In this document: piece after piece, positions 11,987 to 23,044 of the stretch | How positions within the stretch are numbered: the first letter of the stretch is position 1 | Layout: each line of letters starts with the position of its first letter | NCBI GenBank assembly: GCA_016165875.1 | Contig: JABBOT010000014.1 | Location: forward strand, 9,533,489 to 9,597,488 | Source: Acanthopleura granulata | Lineage: Eukaryota; Mollusca; Polyplacophora; Chitonida; Chitonidae | DNA length: 64,000 nt | Direction: 5' to 3' | Position numbers and translations under genes: made by a program | Notes under the pieces: model-generated | Database searches by the model: none | The model's input: the letters and a program-made list of their open reading frames with translations, nothing else | Told to the model about the DNA's origin: nothing

Positions 11987-12578
11987 ATAAAACAGTATTT
12001 GAACAGTTTAAATTTGCAGTTGTTCCCCAAAATTGGTGCAGACTTAACGAATTTGTTTTGGTAATTCATTTCTGAACTTTGTGATGACACATGTATATTT
12101 CTACATTTCTTAAATCAATAATAATAAACCGAATTAAAATGAAATTGTGGTTTGTGCTTACTTTGATATATGGTCCAAGGCACGTGATGAGGGCCTCACA
12201 AGTCTCGATGACGATTTTTCCTATGGCCTGAGGTGATACAGCAGTGTTAAATTTCAAATCCTCGAAAGAATTTCCTGTAGCCAAATACCGTAGCGTAACT
12301 GAAAGTCGCTCACTATGGGAAATCGGATCTCGCATAATTGTTTTTTGTTTTTCAATCCAAGGTGTTATCATATCCAGTAGTTGATCAAAACAATTTGCGT
12401 CCATTCTCAAGAAATTCCTGAAATCCTCCGGCTCATTGTGGCGCAAGTCCAATAATAATGATTGATTTCCGAACTTTCGTCCACGCTCTAGAAACCATTG
12501 TTTCGCCCACAACCTTCGTCTTCTCCGTTTTCTACGTCTAGAGGCAAATACCAACGCGATAGCGATTGTTGGATCCAT
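10643..12578 (-). CDS. PIF/Harbinger DDE transposase (HARBI1-like, two exons)
   Basis: Exon 1 is 12578-12162 (139 codons) and exon 2 is 11470-10643, joined in phase 0 by gtaagc...tttcag, giving 414 aa. The N-terminal region has an RRRKRRRRR basic run and a predicted helix-turn-helix stretch ([18 protein letters not shown]). Exon 2 carries the DDE_Tnp_4 core: first Asp in [10 protein letters not shown], second in FLGDDAFAL, Glu in [13 protein letters not shown]. It is expected to cut and paste the surrounding element at TWA targets, probably with the MADF protein. The intron (12161-11471) contains exon 2 of the MADF gene on the plus strand, so the two genes interlock. No frameshift or stop was seen. 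ATG 12578 is the first in frame; an upstream TTG is ignored. Confidence 0.9.
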
Positions 12579-12683
12579 AGTGGCCAAAGCTTAAAGTAGA
12601 AATGATACAATTTTGCTCAATACAATTGTGTGATTTTATTGAATCGTGTGTGCCGACCAGAAAAAACCCTCAATTAAATTGTG

Positions 12684-12724
12684 CAATACTATTGTGCAAT
12701 ATAATTGATCGTGTATGGACCGCT
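12684..12724 (-). repeat. Harbinger right terminal inverted repeat
   Basis: Inverted partner of 9453-9494, followed by TTA at 12725-12727. Confidence 0.9.
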
Positions 12725-12727
12725 TTA

Positions 12728-13373
12728 GAGAGAAATAGTTTTGAATCGACGTGTCGAATTTTTATCTTGTCGAATATTTAAATAATTAAGTTAGAGTGAA
12801 ATGAGCAACGAAATGACCGAATCACGGCCTGTGTACGTCTACAAGTAGGCCTACACCTGTAGTGGAAGCAACTGGGCGATATTTATACACAGGCTGTTAT
12901 ACCAAAACAGCGCCATCTGTGCAGCCGGCCCACAGATTCAACACCGTTAAAGTGAGTAAATTATCTGCAAAAGTATACTCTTTGGGACTTTAAATATGTA
13001 TGACGGCATCATTTTCAGATATGTATTATATTTCAGATCGTTTTAGCCCCGAATTTCGAAAATTTATTTGGCGCTAGGTAAAAGAATATGGTAGGCCTAC
13101 CACAGTAATGTACGTTGCCGAAAGACGTGTTACTCGAGGTCCAATTTTCGCTACCTAGTGAACGTTTGAAGCCCATATTTCACCCCAACAATTGCACTTT
13201 TCTGCGCCACTGGGCACAGATATGTGCGTCAAAATCGACCCGGGACTTTTTTTAATCCCGCCAGGTGTCGCTCGAAAGAGTCGGTCCTTCCAGCAGTACT
13301 TCCGGTCGCGAAAGCATCTGCTGAGGAGCGGATTTGTTTTTGTTGAATGATCGCGCATAGCAGGTTATGTGCA
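12728..13373. other. gene-free spacer
   Basis: Nothing recognisable between the Harbinger duplication and the THAP exon; mostly AT-rich sequence. Confidence 0.5.
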
Positions 13374-14239
13374 ATGCTTCCCCTGCGTTGTGTGCCTTTG
13401 TGTAACGGCAGAGGCGGGCATTTGTTTCCTTTATCACCCGAACAGCGAAAGCGATGGATACATGCTGTGAAACGAGGGAAATCTAATAGGGTTCCAACGA
13501 AATGAACAATAGTTTGCAAGCGGCATTTCGGCACGTCGGACTACATTGAACTGACGAAAGAGGGTAAGCTACTCAAGTTTACTGAACCGACAATGACTTG
13601 TAAATTCCTTTGCGAATATGGGTCATTCTCACAAAATCGTATTTTTGCTGTCTTAAAGAGAATGATAAGAAATAACTTACTTTTCAGGGATAGCACATAG
13701 CTATTGTAAAATGTCATCCTTATAGGGTACAATATTTATCATTTTTGTCAACAGTAGCACAGTTATATATTTTCTAAGTCGCATTTATTAGTCCAAATGT
13801 CACTGGTGTTACATGTCTAAGGTTCACAAAATCATATGTATTCAATATCCTATGAAATTAATCAGAATACATTTTTCATCCAATTTTGTTAGAAAACAAA
13901 TAGTTGTTTACAATTCTGCACGTGCTTTCATGCTCTAGTGCCACTCATACCCTAGTTACCACTTATTATATGACTGTCCATAAAGTTTATGTCACTGGTG
14001 TAACAACTGCAAAAATAACATGTAAGAAGAAACACAGACAAGAGTTGTTCCCCTTGTTGTCCACCAGAGGGTGTCAGTTTCTCCATCTTGTAACATGTGG
14101 GAGGCTTGAAGGTGAGATTGCTTTCTTCTGATATATTTTTTTTTAATTTAACGATCACATGTACGGGAGTAGGACATGCAAGATGTAACATTTTCTCAGT
14201 GGGGCACAAAAAAAGTAACACGGGTGGACAATCAAGACC

Positions 14240-15514
14240 CTCCTGCAGCATTTTCCATCATGGCCAAATAATGGGAAAATAACCACAACTGTCAGTGAGC
14301 TAGTGGACAAATTCCAGGAAAGTTTACATCAAATAAAGAAGCACATCTTTAATATTAGAAACCAGTACAAAGTCTACAGGTACATTCGGGAAAACCTCAC
14401 ACCCAACTCCTGTTTAATTCACATAGACTTTAGTGAAAATTACAACTGCAAATATTCTCAGGAAATTCAAGCTGTGCACTTTGGAGGTTCACATCAACAA
14501 ATAAGTTTGCATACTGGGGTATTATATTTGCATGATAAACTTGTACCATTTTGTTCAGTTTCACCAAGCACACAACATGGCCCTGCTGCCATATGGGCAC
14601 ATTTGACACCTGTGTTGAAAACAGTGAGACAAGATCATGGGGATGTCAAGGCCGTTCACATCTTCTCAGATGGACCAACTTCCCAGTATTGACAGAAACT
14701 AAATTTTTACCTCTTGTCATCCAAGCCATTTGACATGGGATTCCAAGCGGTCAGTTGGAACTTCTTTGAATCCAGTCACGGCAAGGGAGCTCCAGATGGT
14801 ATAGGAGATTGTTTGAAACGCACTGCAGACAGACAAGTAAAGCTTGGAAAAGACATTCCCAGCGCAGAGGTCTTCTTCAACGTTCTACAAACCAGCCAGA
14901 CCTTGATAAAGTTGTATTATATCGACAATGAAATGATTGCAAAAGCCACTCAAGACATAAGTCACACGACCCTTTCAACCATTAAAGGTACCATGCGCCT
15001 CCATCAAATTGTTTCGGTGAACAGGGGCCAGATAAAATACAGGGATGTCAGCTGTGCTTGTGGGAGAGAGAGCAACACATTGAACTGTTCTTGCTATAAC
15101 CTGAAAAAGTTCGACTTCAATCAGACACAGAGTGGTAACGCATGTGAACGAGGGGATAATAATGAAGCAACTGCCGAACCACAACATGTGTCAGCTGACC
15201 ACAGTTCGGAGGATGAACTTCATCGCCCAGATGTTGTAGACGAAAAACACATAGGGAAATACTGCGTTGTGGTTTATGATGAAAAACCTTACCCAGGGAT
15301 AATAATGTGAATTGACGGAGATGACGTAGACGTAAAATGTATGGCTTGTTTGGGTAGAAATAGATTCTATTGGCCTAGCATTCGCGACGATATCAGCACA
15401 TATTCTCAAGTTGATATACTCGGCATTGTTGGTGAACCAGTCAGATTCAACAGGAGGTCGTGGAAGCTACAGGACAACGTTTGGTCACAAGTAGAAGCCG
15501 TTCTTGATCTGTAA
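14240..15514 (+). pseudogene. transposase-like gene, family unknown, two in-frame TGA codons
   Basis: One reading frame of about 420 codons is interrupted only by TGA at 14690-14692 and 15308-15310. Acidic motifs are spaced like a DDE/DDD core: LIHIDFSENY, HIFSDGPTSQY and FFESSHGKGAPDGIGD. A Cys-rich run follows (CACGRESNTLNCSC), then an acidic linker and a C-terminal module (YCVVVYDEKPYPGII...FYWPSIRDD) recalling tails of hypothetical transposase-like proteins in marine invertebrates. The inverted termini at 13799 and 16156 make it the likely transposase of that element. I cannot name the superfamily. The start codon is unclear. Confidence 0.6.
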
Positions 15515-15982
15515 ATACTTAACATGTGGTCCAAGTTAAAAACTTTGGTTTAGGTTAAATGTTTTGCCTCATTCAGGCATTTCTTTGCATTATATTCACT
15601 TTTTGAGATGGGGACCATTCTTCAACAATCGCGATAACTCGTGTCCTATGCAACTATAATCAGAATGCCCAGTTGTTTTTTTCTCTGTTCCTCCATTGTA
15701 AATGACATAAGGACTTTTTGTGTTCAAAACGGCCTTCTTTGCCACTGGTGTTACAGTGTGTCACTTTGTTGTCACTGGTGTTACACCAGTGTTTTTAATC
15801 ATACAATAAAGGAACATTGGAAAACTATAACTTTTTGTGTCTCATACAAATTCTGTTGTCTTTGTTGATATTCAGGAGGGACTAAACTTGCTGCTACTTC
15901 TGTTCACTAAGTCTACTGACAAGGATGTTATACCTTAACAAACATCTTGTATTTCCGATAATGCAATGACCAGGAATCAAAG

Positions 15983-16031
15983 AGAACATTTTTGAATGAA
16001 TGAATGAATGATTATGGCAGAACATTTTTGA
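15983..16031 (-). mobile_element. ultra-short LINE insertion (23 bp) with 13-bp target duplication
   Basis: The duplicated word agaacatttttga occurs at 15983-15995 and 16019-16031. Between them lie 23 bp that read, on the minus strand, as gccataatcattcattcat, the last bases and tail of the LINE at 21-27 kb. This is a LINE insertion truncated almost to its tail. Confidence 0.8.
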
Positions 16032-16830
16032 GAAAAGACATTTTTTCTGCTGTGCATGCAATATGACACCCTGACGATATATAGAAACTAAAGCCATGTT
16101 ATTTGCTGTTATTGTAATATATATTTTTGCAGGTATCTGTACGTTACACCAGTGACATCTCGAAGACAGCTTCCTAATTGAAAACCTAAAAATATCCGTT
16201 AGCAACAGGCGAAGAGCTCTACCAGCTTAGGGTTGCGCTCCTAGATATGTGGGCTATCTGAATGTAAAGAAAGTTTTTTGGTGGGGTTAACTTTATACTT
16301 CACAAAAATGCCTGTCAAAAAGATACGTTTTTTTTAGATTGACCCATATACGCCTGGAACCTAAACTTTAGTCGAATAATTTTCCCCATACTTATCTTCG
16401 TCAGTTCGTGTTATGCGGTAACGTTGTTATGTATTTGTTGTTGTTGCACCTCATTCTCCATGTAATAATATATGCAATAGATTGACATTGTTGAACTGCT
16501 TATGTAGTAATATAGTAGGCCTAGGCATTTTATCAGATTGATTTTTTTTTCCGCAAAGTACCCAGCGTCGAATAAGGTGGCTGCCTGCATCATGTAGACA
16601 GTAGAAATAGGGCCTATATCTCTTATAATCTCTAGTTAATAATCCATACACTGATATTTTTTAACCGGTATAAAACTGCGCTGTGAGGGAGTGCCACATA
16701 GATCAGAGGTGAAAGGCACGTACAAAAAATAATGACGATGTGGGGGTAGGGTTTTCCCCACCATGTATATGTGAAATATTCTTTAGGTATAGTGCTAGAA
16801 TACTACCCATAGACCGAATAGTTTGATAGT

Positions 16831-16985
16831 AGACCAAAGTCACAACTCCGAGAACGACAGGCGCTGCATTGTTAGTTTCAATATTACCATTTATTATACC
16901 GTCTTCCTGAAAATGGTTTAATGAACTGAAATATTGAAACTAACAATGCAGTGCTTGTCGTTTCTCGGAGTTGTGACTTTGGTCT
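16831..16985. mobile_element. MITE-like hairpin element
   Basis: Two arms of about 55 bp are inverted copies with few mismatches: agaccaaagtcacaactccg at the left and its complement ending ggagttgtgactttggtct at the right. About 40 bp separates them. No coding capacity. Confidence 0.75.
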
Positions 16986-17544
16986 CCTATAACTTACCAC
17001 TGAATTAGACTAAACCATGCTTTTTGTGCTTTAATAATAAGCAAGAAAGAATACACAGATGTGCAAGTTTTCATTCTGTCTTAATCGTGTACATGGGGAT
17101 CTGCACTGATAAAAAAAAACTGAAACCTGATGCAGTTCCCCACATCTTTCTGTGGAGAAAATCGAAGGCAATAAGAAGGACGATACGGAAGACCATTCAA
17201 CAAAGTTGTGAACTTGACAGCTCCTTGGATTGTGCTATGAACACACATGACGTCGGTAATGAAGTGGAGGTCCCATCACGGGAAGCACTACACATATCTT
17301 CAGTTACCTGTAGGTATTAGATACTTGGAAGGTTGCCACATACCCAAGGTGCTGCAGGGGTTTTTTGGGTTCTGGCTAATCATCATGTAGGTGAAATATT
17401 CTTGAGTAAAGCTTAAAACATCAATAAAATAAATGATTATGCAGGGCTTCACACTGGGACTTCTTGTAGCAGAAACAGATAATGCCTGCTACCTCTAGAA
17501 CCTCTTAGCTGGTTAATAGTTATGAAATTTAATACCAAGAAAGA

Positions 17545-17928
17545 AGCGGACGGTAGCTAAGTTGTTAAGGCGCGCGCCTTTCAACCTCAGGGCTGCAGGA
17601 GCGTGGGTTCAATTCCCAGGCTCGGTCAGGGAATTTTCAAGATTCCACTGCTTCCACCGTGCGTGGGGCCTTGGCTTCATCGAGATCAACGGTGGTCTAT
17701 CTGTAACAGTACTTGAGTGTGCGATCCTACAGGAAATTCACTGGAGATCTCATGCCTTCAACCAATATGGCATCTGTCACAAGTGACATGTGGAAGAGTT
17801 CGCCAATATTACTCGCCAAAGGCCAGTGATTTAGTTCGGTTTCCTCCATCAGTAAAATTAATGTTGGCCCCCATCGTATAAGTGAAACATTCTTGAGTAT
17901 GGCACTAAGCAAATAAAGAAATAATAGC
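17545..17928 (+). mobile_element. tRNA-derived SINE
   Basis: The head has box-A-like gtagctaagttgttaagg and box-B-like gggttcaattccc. After a body of about 250 bp it ends in the block gtataagtgaaacattcttg and an A-rich tail. The head differs from the SINEs at 56.7 and 61.1 kb although the 3' block is shared. Confidence 0.75.
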
Positions 17929-20900
17929 AATATGTTAGATGCGTTAGAATGTCATTGTGTCTTTATCATTACCTTTCAGGCCCTACCAGTACCAGTTGCT
18001 TGTCCATGGCCACCGAAACGGAAAGCCAAACAGTGGAGAGCGGGAAACCTGCTGATTCTGTTTACGATTATGTTACTGTTGATGAACGATTTCATTATTA
18101 TACTGGGTTAGAATCGTATAGTAATTTTACATTTGTAGTTTCTACCTTTGGAGACTTTGTTCAAGATTTAGATTATTATTATGGAACAAAACCACCACTT
18201 TCTTTACAAGATCAGTTTTATCTCACTTTAATTAAACTTAGACTGGCTAGGCCCAACTATGAACTGACAGGGAATTTCAAAATTGGAGAGAAGGGAAAAT
18301 ATTATCCTAGGAAAGGTGGTATCACTTTCCGAAGCGCCCTCACCTGAGGCTGTGTTTAGTCCGCTGGGGCCAGAAAGCGATGTGGATGATCAGGGTGAAC
18401 TTCATACTGCCTCGGTCGGTAATGTAAAGGGTCAGGTTCACCTCAATAACGGCCCTAATTCATTTCCCTTGGACCCCATCACACCTTCATATGATGAGTT
18501 ACCTACAGACCCAGCATTACGTGACATATATCAACGTCACTGGGGCGCTATCCGCCAGCAATTTCATCGCCATCGACCTTTGCAGGATGTGTATAATTTC
18601 CGAATCAAGGGACTCTATCCTTTAGCTACACACCTGGAACAGGTGTTTCTTGACCAGCCTTCAGCTTTCCGTATCAACCTAGCTTACGGTTTCATTTTAC
18701 GTCATCGAGATACGGACCAATTGCGTTATTTCTACCCGAGTACAAATACAAGAATACTTTCAGAATGTCGATATATTCACACCTATGGGGATATACAAAC
18801 ACTTACTGCTGATTTGTCAGCTCTCGATCCGATCGCATCAGCCCGACAACAGCGCCCAAATACCAAATGGGTGGTAGACAGTGTGACTAATGTTGCGTTT
18901 TATGTGTATAAACCACATACCACACCCATCGGTGCACCGGTAGATTTACCTGCCCACGTGCAGAATAATAAAGGCTTGCACAGCATGGTGAGTGGCGGAC
19001 ATGGTGCTTACGATGATCATTTGTGTTTCTTCCGTTGCTTAGCCTTTCACCTAGACAACGCTAACCCCAGATGCTGTACTGTTAAAGCTAAGGGTTATTT
19101 AAAAATTTACTTGAAAGCTAAAGGTATGGAAGCCAGGTATTTCCGAGGTGTCCCGCTCAGCGAACTGTCTTTTTGGAGGATTTATTTAACGTAAACATAT
19201 TTGTGTATGAACTATTAGTAGTTGATACAGATGTGTGCGCTGAGATTCTTTATAGGTTCACCAAGCGATACGCTACTACTTTGACTCTTAATTTACACGA
19301 GAAGCATTTTAGCGTGGTGAAAGATATGAATTTATAGGCTCGTTCTTATCTGTGCAGGGTTTGTCATAAATCATTTCCCAAGGCCTGGAAATTAAAACGG
19401 CATGCACGGACTTGTGATGGGGTTATCAAACGAGTGTATCCAGGCGGTGTGTTTAAAAACAAAGCCACTGTTTTCGAGGAGTTAGCTGACGAAGGAATTA
19501 TTGATGTCGCTGAAGAGGACAGGTATTTCCCATATAGAGCTTGTTTTGATTTTGAGGCCTATCTCCAAAAATTAGACCCTTCTGCAGCTAACAGTGGTGA
19601 AAACACAGAATGGACTGCCCTCCATATTCCCATGAGCGTGTCTGTTAACAGTAACGTTCCTGGTTATGACAAACCGATGTGTTTTGTATCAACGGGTGAT
19701 CCGCACGCTTTGATTGAAACTATGATGGCATATCTCACTGAGATCAGTGAAGCTAGTTTTAAGCTGTTATGTCAACATTACCACCACGTGTTAGACAACT
19801 TGGATGAGTGTATAGGTATAGCCGCACTATGTGACTTTACCTGCGAAACCAAAAAGAAATCTTACACAGAAAAACTCAACGAGCGATTTTTAACATACCT
19901 AACCGAACTCCCTGTTTTGGGTTTTAATTCTGGGAAATATGATTTTAATTTAATAAAGCGACAGCTGTATCCGTATTTAGTGAAAACCGATGGGTTAAAA
20001 TACGTTATCAAGCGGAATAACGATCACATGAGTGTGTCTATGGGTCAGCTGAGATTTTTAGACGTGCGAAATTATTTAGCCCCGAATTATAGTTATGATA
20101 AATGGGTCAAAGCTTATGAATGTCAGGTGACCAAAGGACAGTTTTGTTACGAATACGTCGATAGTTTAGCGCGCTTAGATGAGACAAATCTCCCGCCGCG
20201 TGAAGCTTTTCATAACAAGTTAAAAGGGACTTTTTGCTCTGAAGAAGATTACCAGACTTTGGAGAATGTGTGGCAATCACACGGAATGAAGACCCTGCGT
20301 GATTTTCTGATTTGGTACAATAATCTCGACGTCATTCCATTTCTTGAAGCTTTGGGAAAGATGTCAGCGTTTTATCAAACCATGCGTGTAGATCTATTTA
20401 AAGACTGTATTAGTATTCCTGGGGTCACTTTACGTTACTTGTTTCAAAATCTCCCAACTTACTTTTCCTTAATAGGAGAAGGGGATAAAGATCTTTATGA
20501 ATGTCTGAGATCGAATATTGTCGGGGGACCAAGTATTGTATTTCATCGCTATCATGAGAAGGGGGTGACTCGTATTAGGGGAGGAAAATTATGCCAGGGA
20601 ATTGTCGGTTTTGACGCTAATGCGTTATACCTAGCTTGCTTAGCATCACCTATGCCGGCTGGACATTATATCCGCTGGCTACCCATAGAAGAAGAGAGAC
20701 AAGACACTATAAATTTTTATCCGAAAGAGTCCAAAAAACCTCGACTGGCTGAACAGTGGCTAGGCTGGCAAGCGGCTCAGCTGGGCGTCCCTATTCGTCA
20801 TCGGCTGAACGATGTGGAACGGAGAGTTGGTGATCGTCGGCTCCCTGTTGACGGCTTTGCTGTGGTGAACGGTCGACGCACTATTTTCCAGGTAATGTAT

Positions 20901-21000
20901 TATCTCTTGTATATGTAATATATATAAAATAATTATGTATGTATGAAAAAAAAAAGATTGGGTAAATGTAGCGTTATAATTTATAACATGTGGAATATAT

Positions 21001-21075
21001 GCATGTATATATATATGTATATACTTATATACTTATATATATATATGTATATACATATATATATACACATACATA
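21001..21075. repeat. AT-rich microsatellite in the polymerase intron
   Basis: Runs of tatata, gtatata and acatata; simple sequence with no gene. Confidence 0.85.
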
Positions 21076-21081
21076 AAACAA

Positions 21082-21094
21082 TGTACACGCTTTA
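21082..21094 (+). repeat. left target-site duplication of the LINE
   Basis: tgtacacgcttta, identical to 28061-28073. Confidence 0.9.
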
Positions 21095-21714
21095 CCCCCG
21101 TGGGGTTCCCGGGAGTGAAAAGAATAGGGCCCCAGTTCTCTAGGCGACTAACCTAGGGCTCTCCCGTGTGGTTCCGGTGAATAGAATAGTTCCACAGCCT
21201 CCCCGGGCTGGTCGTACAAGGCGACTAAAAGGGGCAACCTGTTTGCCGTGGGTTGCGACCCGTGATGGGGGAGGACGGGATCCTGGTGGCTGAGGGCGGG
21301 TTCATCTTGCGAGATCCTCACGCCCAACACTCCACTTCGGCCCTTACTTTTCCAAAGACGGGCGGTCGGATGGCCCGCTCCGATCAATCGGCTGGTCACG
21401 CCAGTCCAGACGTCCGTATATCAACCTTCAGATATCTTCATTTGGTGTAGAGTCATTGCTTTCCGTGTTGGAAGTTTTTTAGTAAGATGTTGGGATGTTT
21501 GGGCGGTGGCTTTAGGGTTAATCGAGTAGGCCGTTTCTAATTTATTAGATTCGGCCTGCTCGAGTATGAGCGAAAAATCCATCTTATCGAGCATGGCGTG
21601 GAACTCTCGTCTCTCCTTCTGCTGGTTTTTTGCAGGAGGGGTTTCGTCGTACATGTATCGACACTCCGAGGCGGGTGAGAGACACGGCGCTATGAATCAC
21701 CAAACCGTCTCGCT

Positions 21715-23044
21715 ATGTCTACTTCTAATACCCCTATTCCAAATGTTTCTATGTCACAGCCTTCCCCAGTTGTGGGAAAATAAAGGAAAAACGAGATACC
21801 ACTGGATGTGGAATGGGGAAGTTCTCACTTCCCATCCTTTCTGGTGATATCTAGTAAAAATGAGAATCAGGCAAAGATGAATATCAATCCTTTCGTATTG
21901 AATAAAACTTTGAAGAGCTACGCAGGCACTTTGAAACAAGTGAAAAAGTTAAACTCTGGCAAAATTCTTGTAGAATGTTTTCGAAAACAACAGTACATTA
22001 ACTTACTCAGAATTGAAAATATTGGGGAGCAAGCTGTTTCTGTTTCCCCCCATAAAACCTTAAACTGCTCTCACGGCATCATTCGTGACAGAGACCAAGA
22101 TCTATACGACATGACAGAGCAAGAAATAACAGAGCAACTGAAGGACCAGGGCGTACTCAACGTCAAACGTTTTACCATCAAGCGAGATGGGAACCTCATT
22201 ACAACAAATACGTATCGCGTAACGTTTAATAACCCGTCTCTCCCAACGTCAATGTTCATTGGGCCGTACAGTGTGCGGGTAGAATTGTTCATACCTAACC
22301 CGACCAGGTGTTTCTCATGGCAGGGGTCAATGCCGAAATAAACTGGTATGTTTCAGATGTGCGGAAGCTGGTCACGAGGGCTTCGACTGCACAAACACCA
22401 CAAAATGCTGGAATTGCAGCGGAGCCCACATGGCCTCTTCCAAGGATTGCCCTGTCTTCAAAAAAGAAAAGGAAATCATAACGCTTAAATGCAAAAAAAA
22501 CATATCGTATCAAGAAGCCAAACGTCTTGTCTCTGTCACCAATGGCCTGACTAACTCTACCTACGCCAATGTTGTCAAGAAACCCTCCGTTTCGGTAGGA
22601 GTTCAAACGTCATTCACTTGGCCCATTGGTATAGAGAAGCCACAGAAACTGGTCGTAAATCCCTTGGAAAACACGGCCAGTTCTTCATCACAAACCGATA
22701 TCAATCTTACTGAAAAAACCGCTACTTCACCTGATTCTCCATCTCACAACAAACCTTGTGCAAATAAATCCAAATCCTCTAAACCCGTTGAATCCTCACT
22801 AAATGGAGCGGGTGATAAACATCAGAAGAAAGGTAAACCTAGTGGCCCCACAGAGCGTCCCTCCAAGGCTACTAGGGACCCTATCCGAACTTTCAATAAG
22901 TTTGGGTCGTTGCAGGACGTCGGTCCTTCAACGTTCGATGCGGACATGATGGATACATCATCTGCATCGGGGAGATCTACTAGGTCTCCCAAAAAGGGTC
23001 GTGCACGGTCCAGACAGAAATCCCCCATACGCCTCCCTCCATAA
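21715..23044 (+). pseudogene. LINE ORF1, zinc-knuckle nucleic-acid-binding protein, broken
   Basis: Starts at ATG 21715 (MSTSNTPIPN), with a stop after VVGK near 21780. It reopens in the same frame and breaks again near 22320 by a frameshift in the first zinc knuckle (TRCFSWQG...). The remaining part has CCHC-type knuckles (CFRCAEAGHEGFDC, CWNCSGAHMASSKDC), then a long Ser/Thr/Lys-rich tail ending at TAA 23042-23044. Such proteins coat LINE RNA and chaperone reverse transcription. The stop TAA overlaps the ORF2 ATG by one base (taatg), which suits coupled translation. Confidence 0.82.

Larger units (their letters stand above)
9453..12724. mobile_element. PIF/Harbinger transposon, apparently intact
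   Basis: A 3272-bp element with about 41-bp terminal inverted repeats beginning agcggcccatacac and ending gtgtatggaccgct. It is flanked by a 3-bp TTA duplication (9450-9452 and 12725-12727), the TWA target expected of PIF/Harbinger. It holds the two genes typical of the superfamily, a DDE transposase on minus and a MADF/Myb-like protein on plus. Both read open through correct splice sites. The subterminal DNA at both ends is studded with caattatattg/caatagtattg motifs, possible protein-binding sites. It could be an autonomous copy. Confidence 0.92.
13799..16156. mobile_element. unclassified DNA transposon with gtcactggtgttac termini
   Basis: Starts gtcactggtgttac and ends gttacaccagtgac, an inverted pair 2.36 kb apart. 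A possible 2-bp AT duplication flanks it (13797-13798, 16157-16158). More copies of the same motif lie inside at 13991, 15741 and 15771, the last forming a palindrome with ttacaccagtg. Between them is one long decayed transposase-like gene on plus. It sits in the intron between the first two THAP exons. The superfamily is not recognised. Confidence 0.6.
13374..18285 (+). pseudogene. THAP/HTH transposase remnant (ISL2EU-like), three exon pieces
   Basis: Exon piece 1 (13374-13563) encodes the first part of a THAP zinc finger: RCVPLCNGRGG, then FPLSPEQRKRW, a stop (TGA 13503-13505), then VCKRHFGTSDY. It ends at a gtaagc donor. Piece 2 (about 17085-17313) has KKLKPDAVPHIF, the closing AvPxxF part of a THAP domain, and a basic tail. 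Piece 3 (from 17980, after acctttcag) contains YYTGLESYSNF and LSLQDQFYLTLIKLRLARP, the helix-turn-helix seen ahead of DDE_Tnp_4 cores. It loses similarity at about 18285, where Polinton polymerase sequence begins, so the DDE core is gone. A transposon, a MITE and a SINE sit between the pieces. The combination THAP + HTH + DDE fits ISL2EU-type transposases; exon phases do not all agree, consistent with decay. Confidence 0.65.

Noticed and set aside
17545..17620. Functional tRNA gene
   Set aside because: A and B boxes are present but no cloverleaf acceptor stem closes, and it continues into a SINE body; the same holds for 54883, 56703, 61120 and 62017.
20943..21143. Frame rich in Tyr/Ile/Met
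   Set aside because: Translation of the tatata/gtatata microsatellite and the LINE 5' end.
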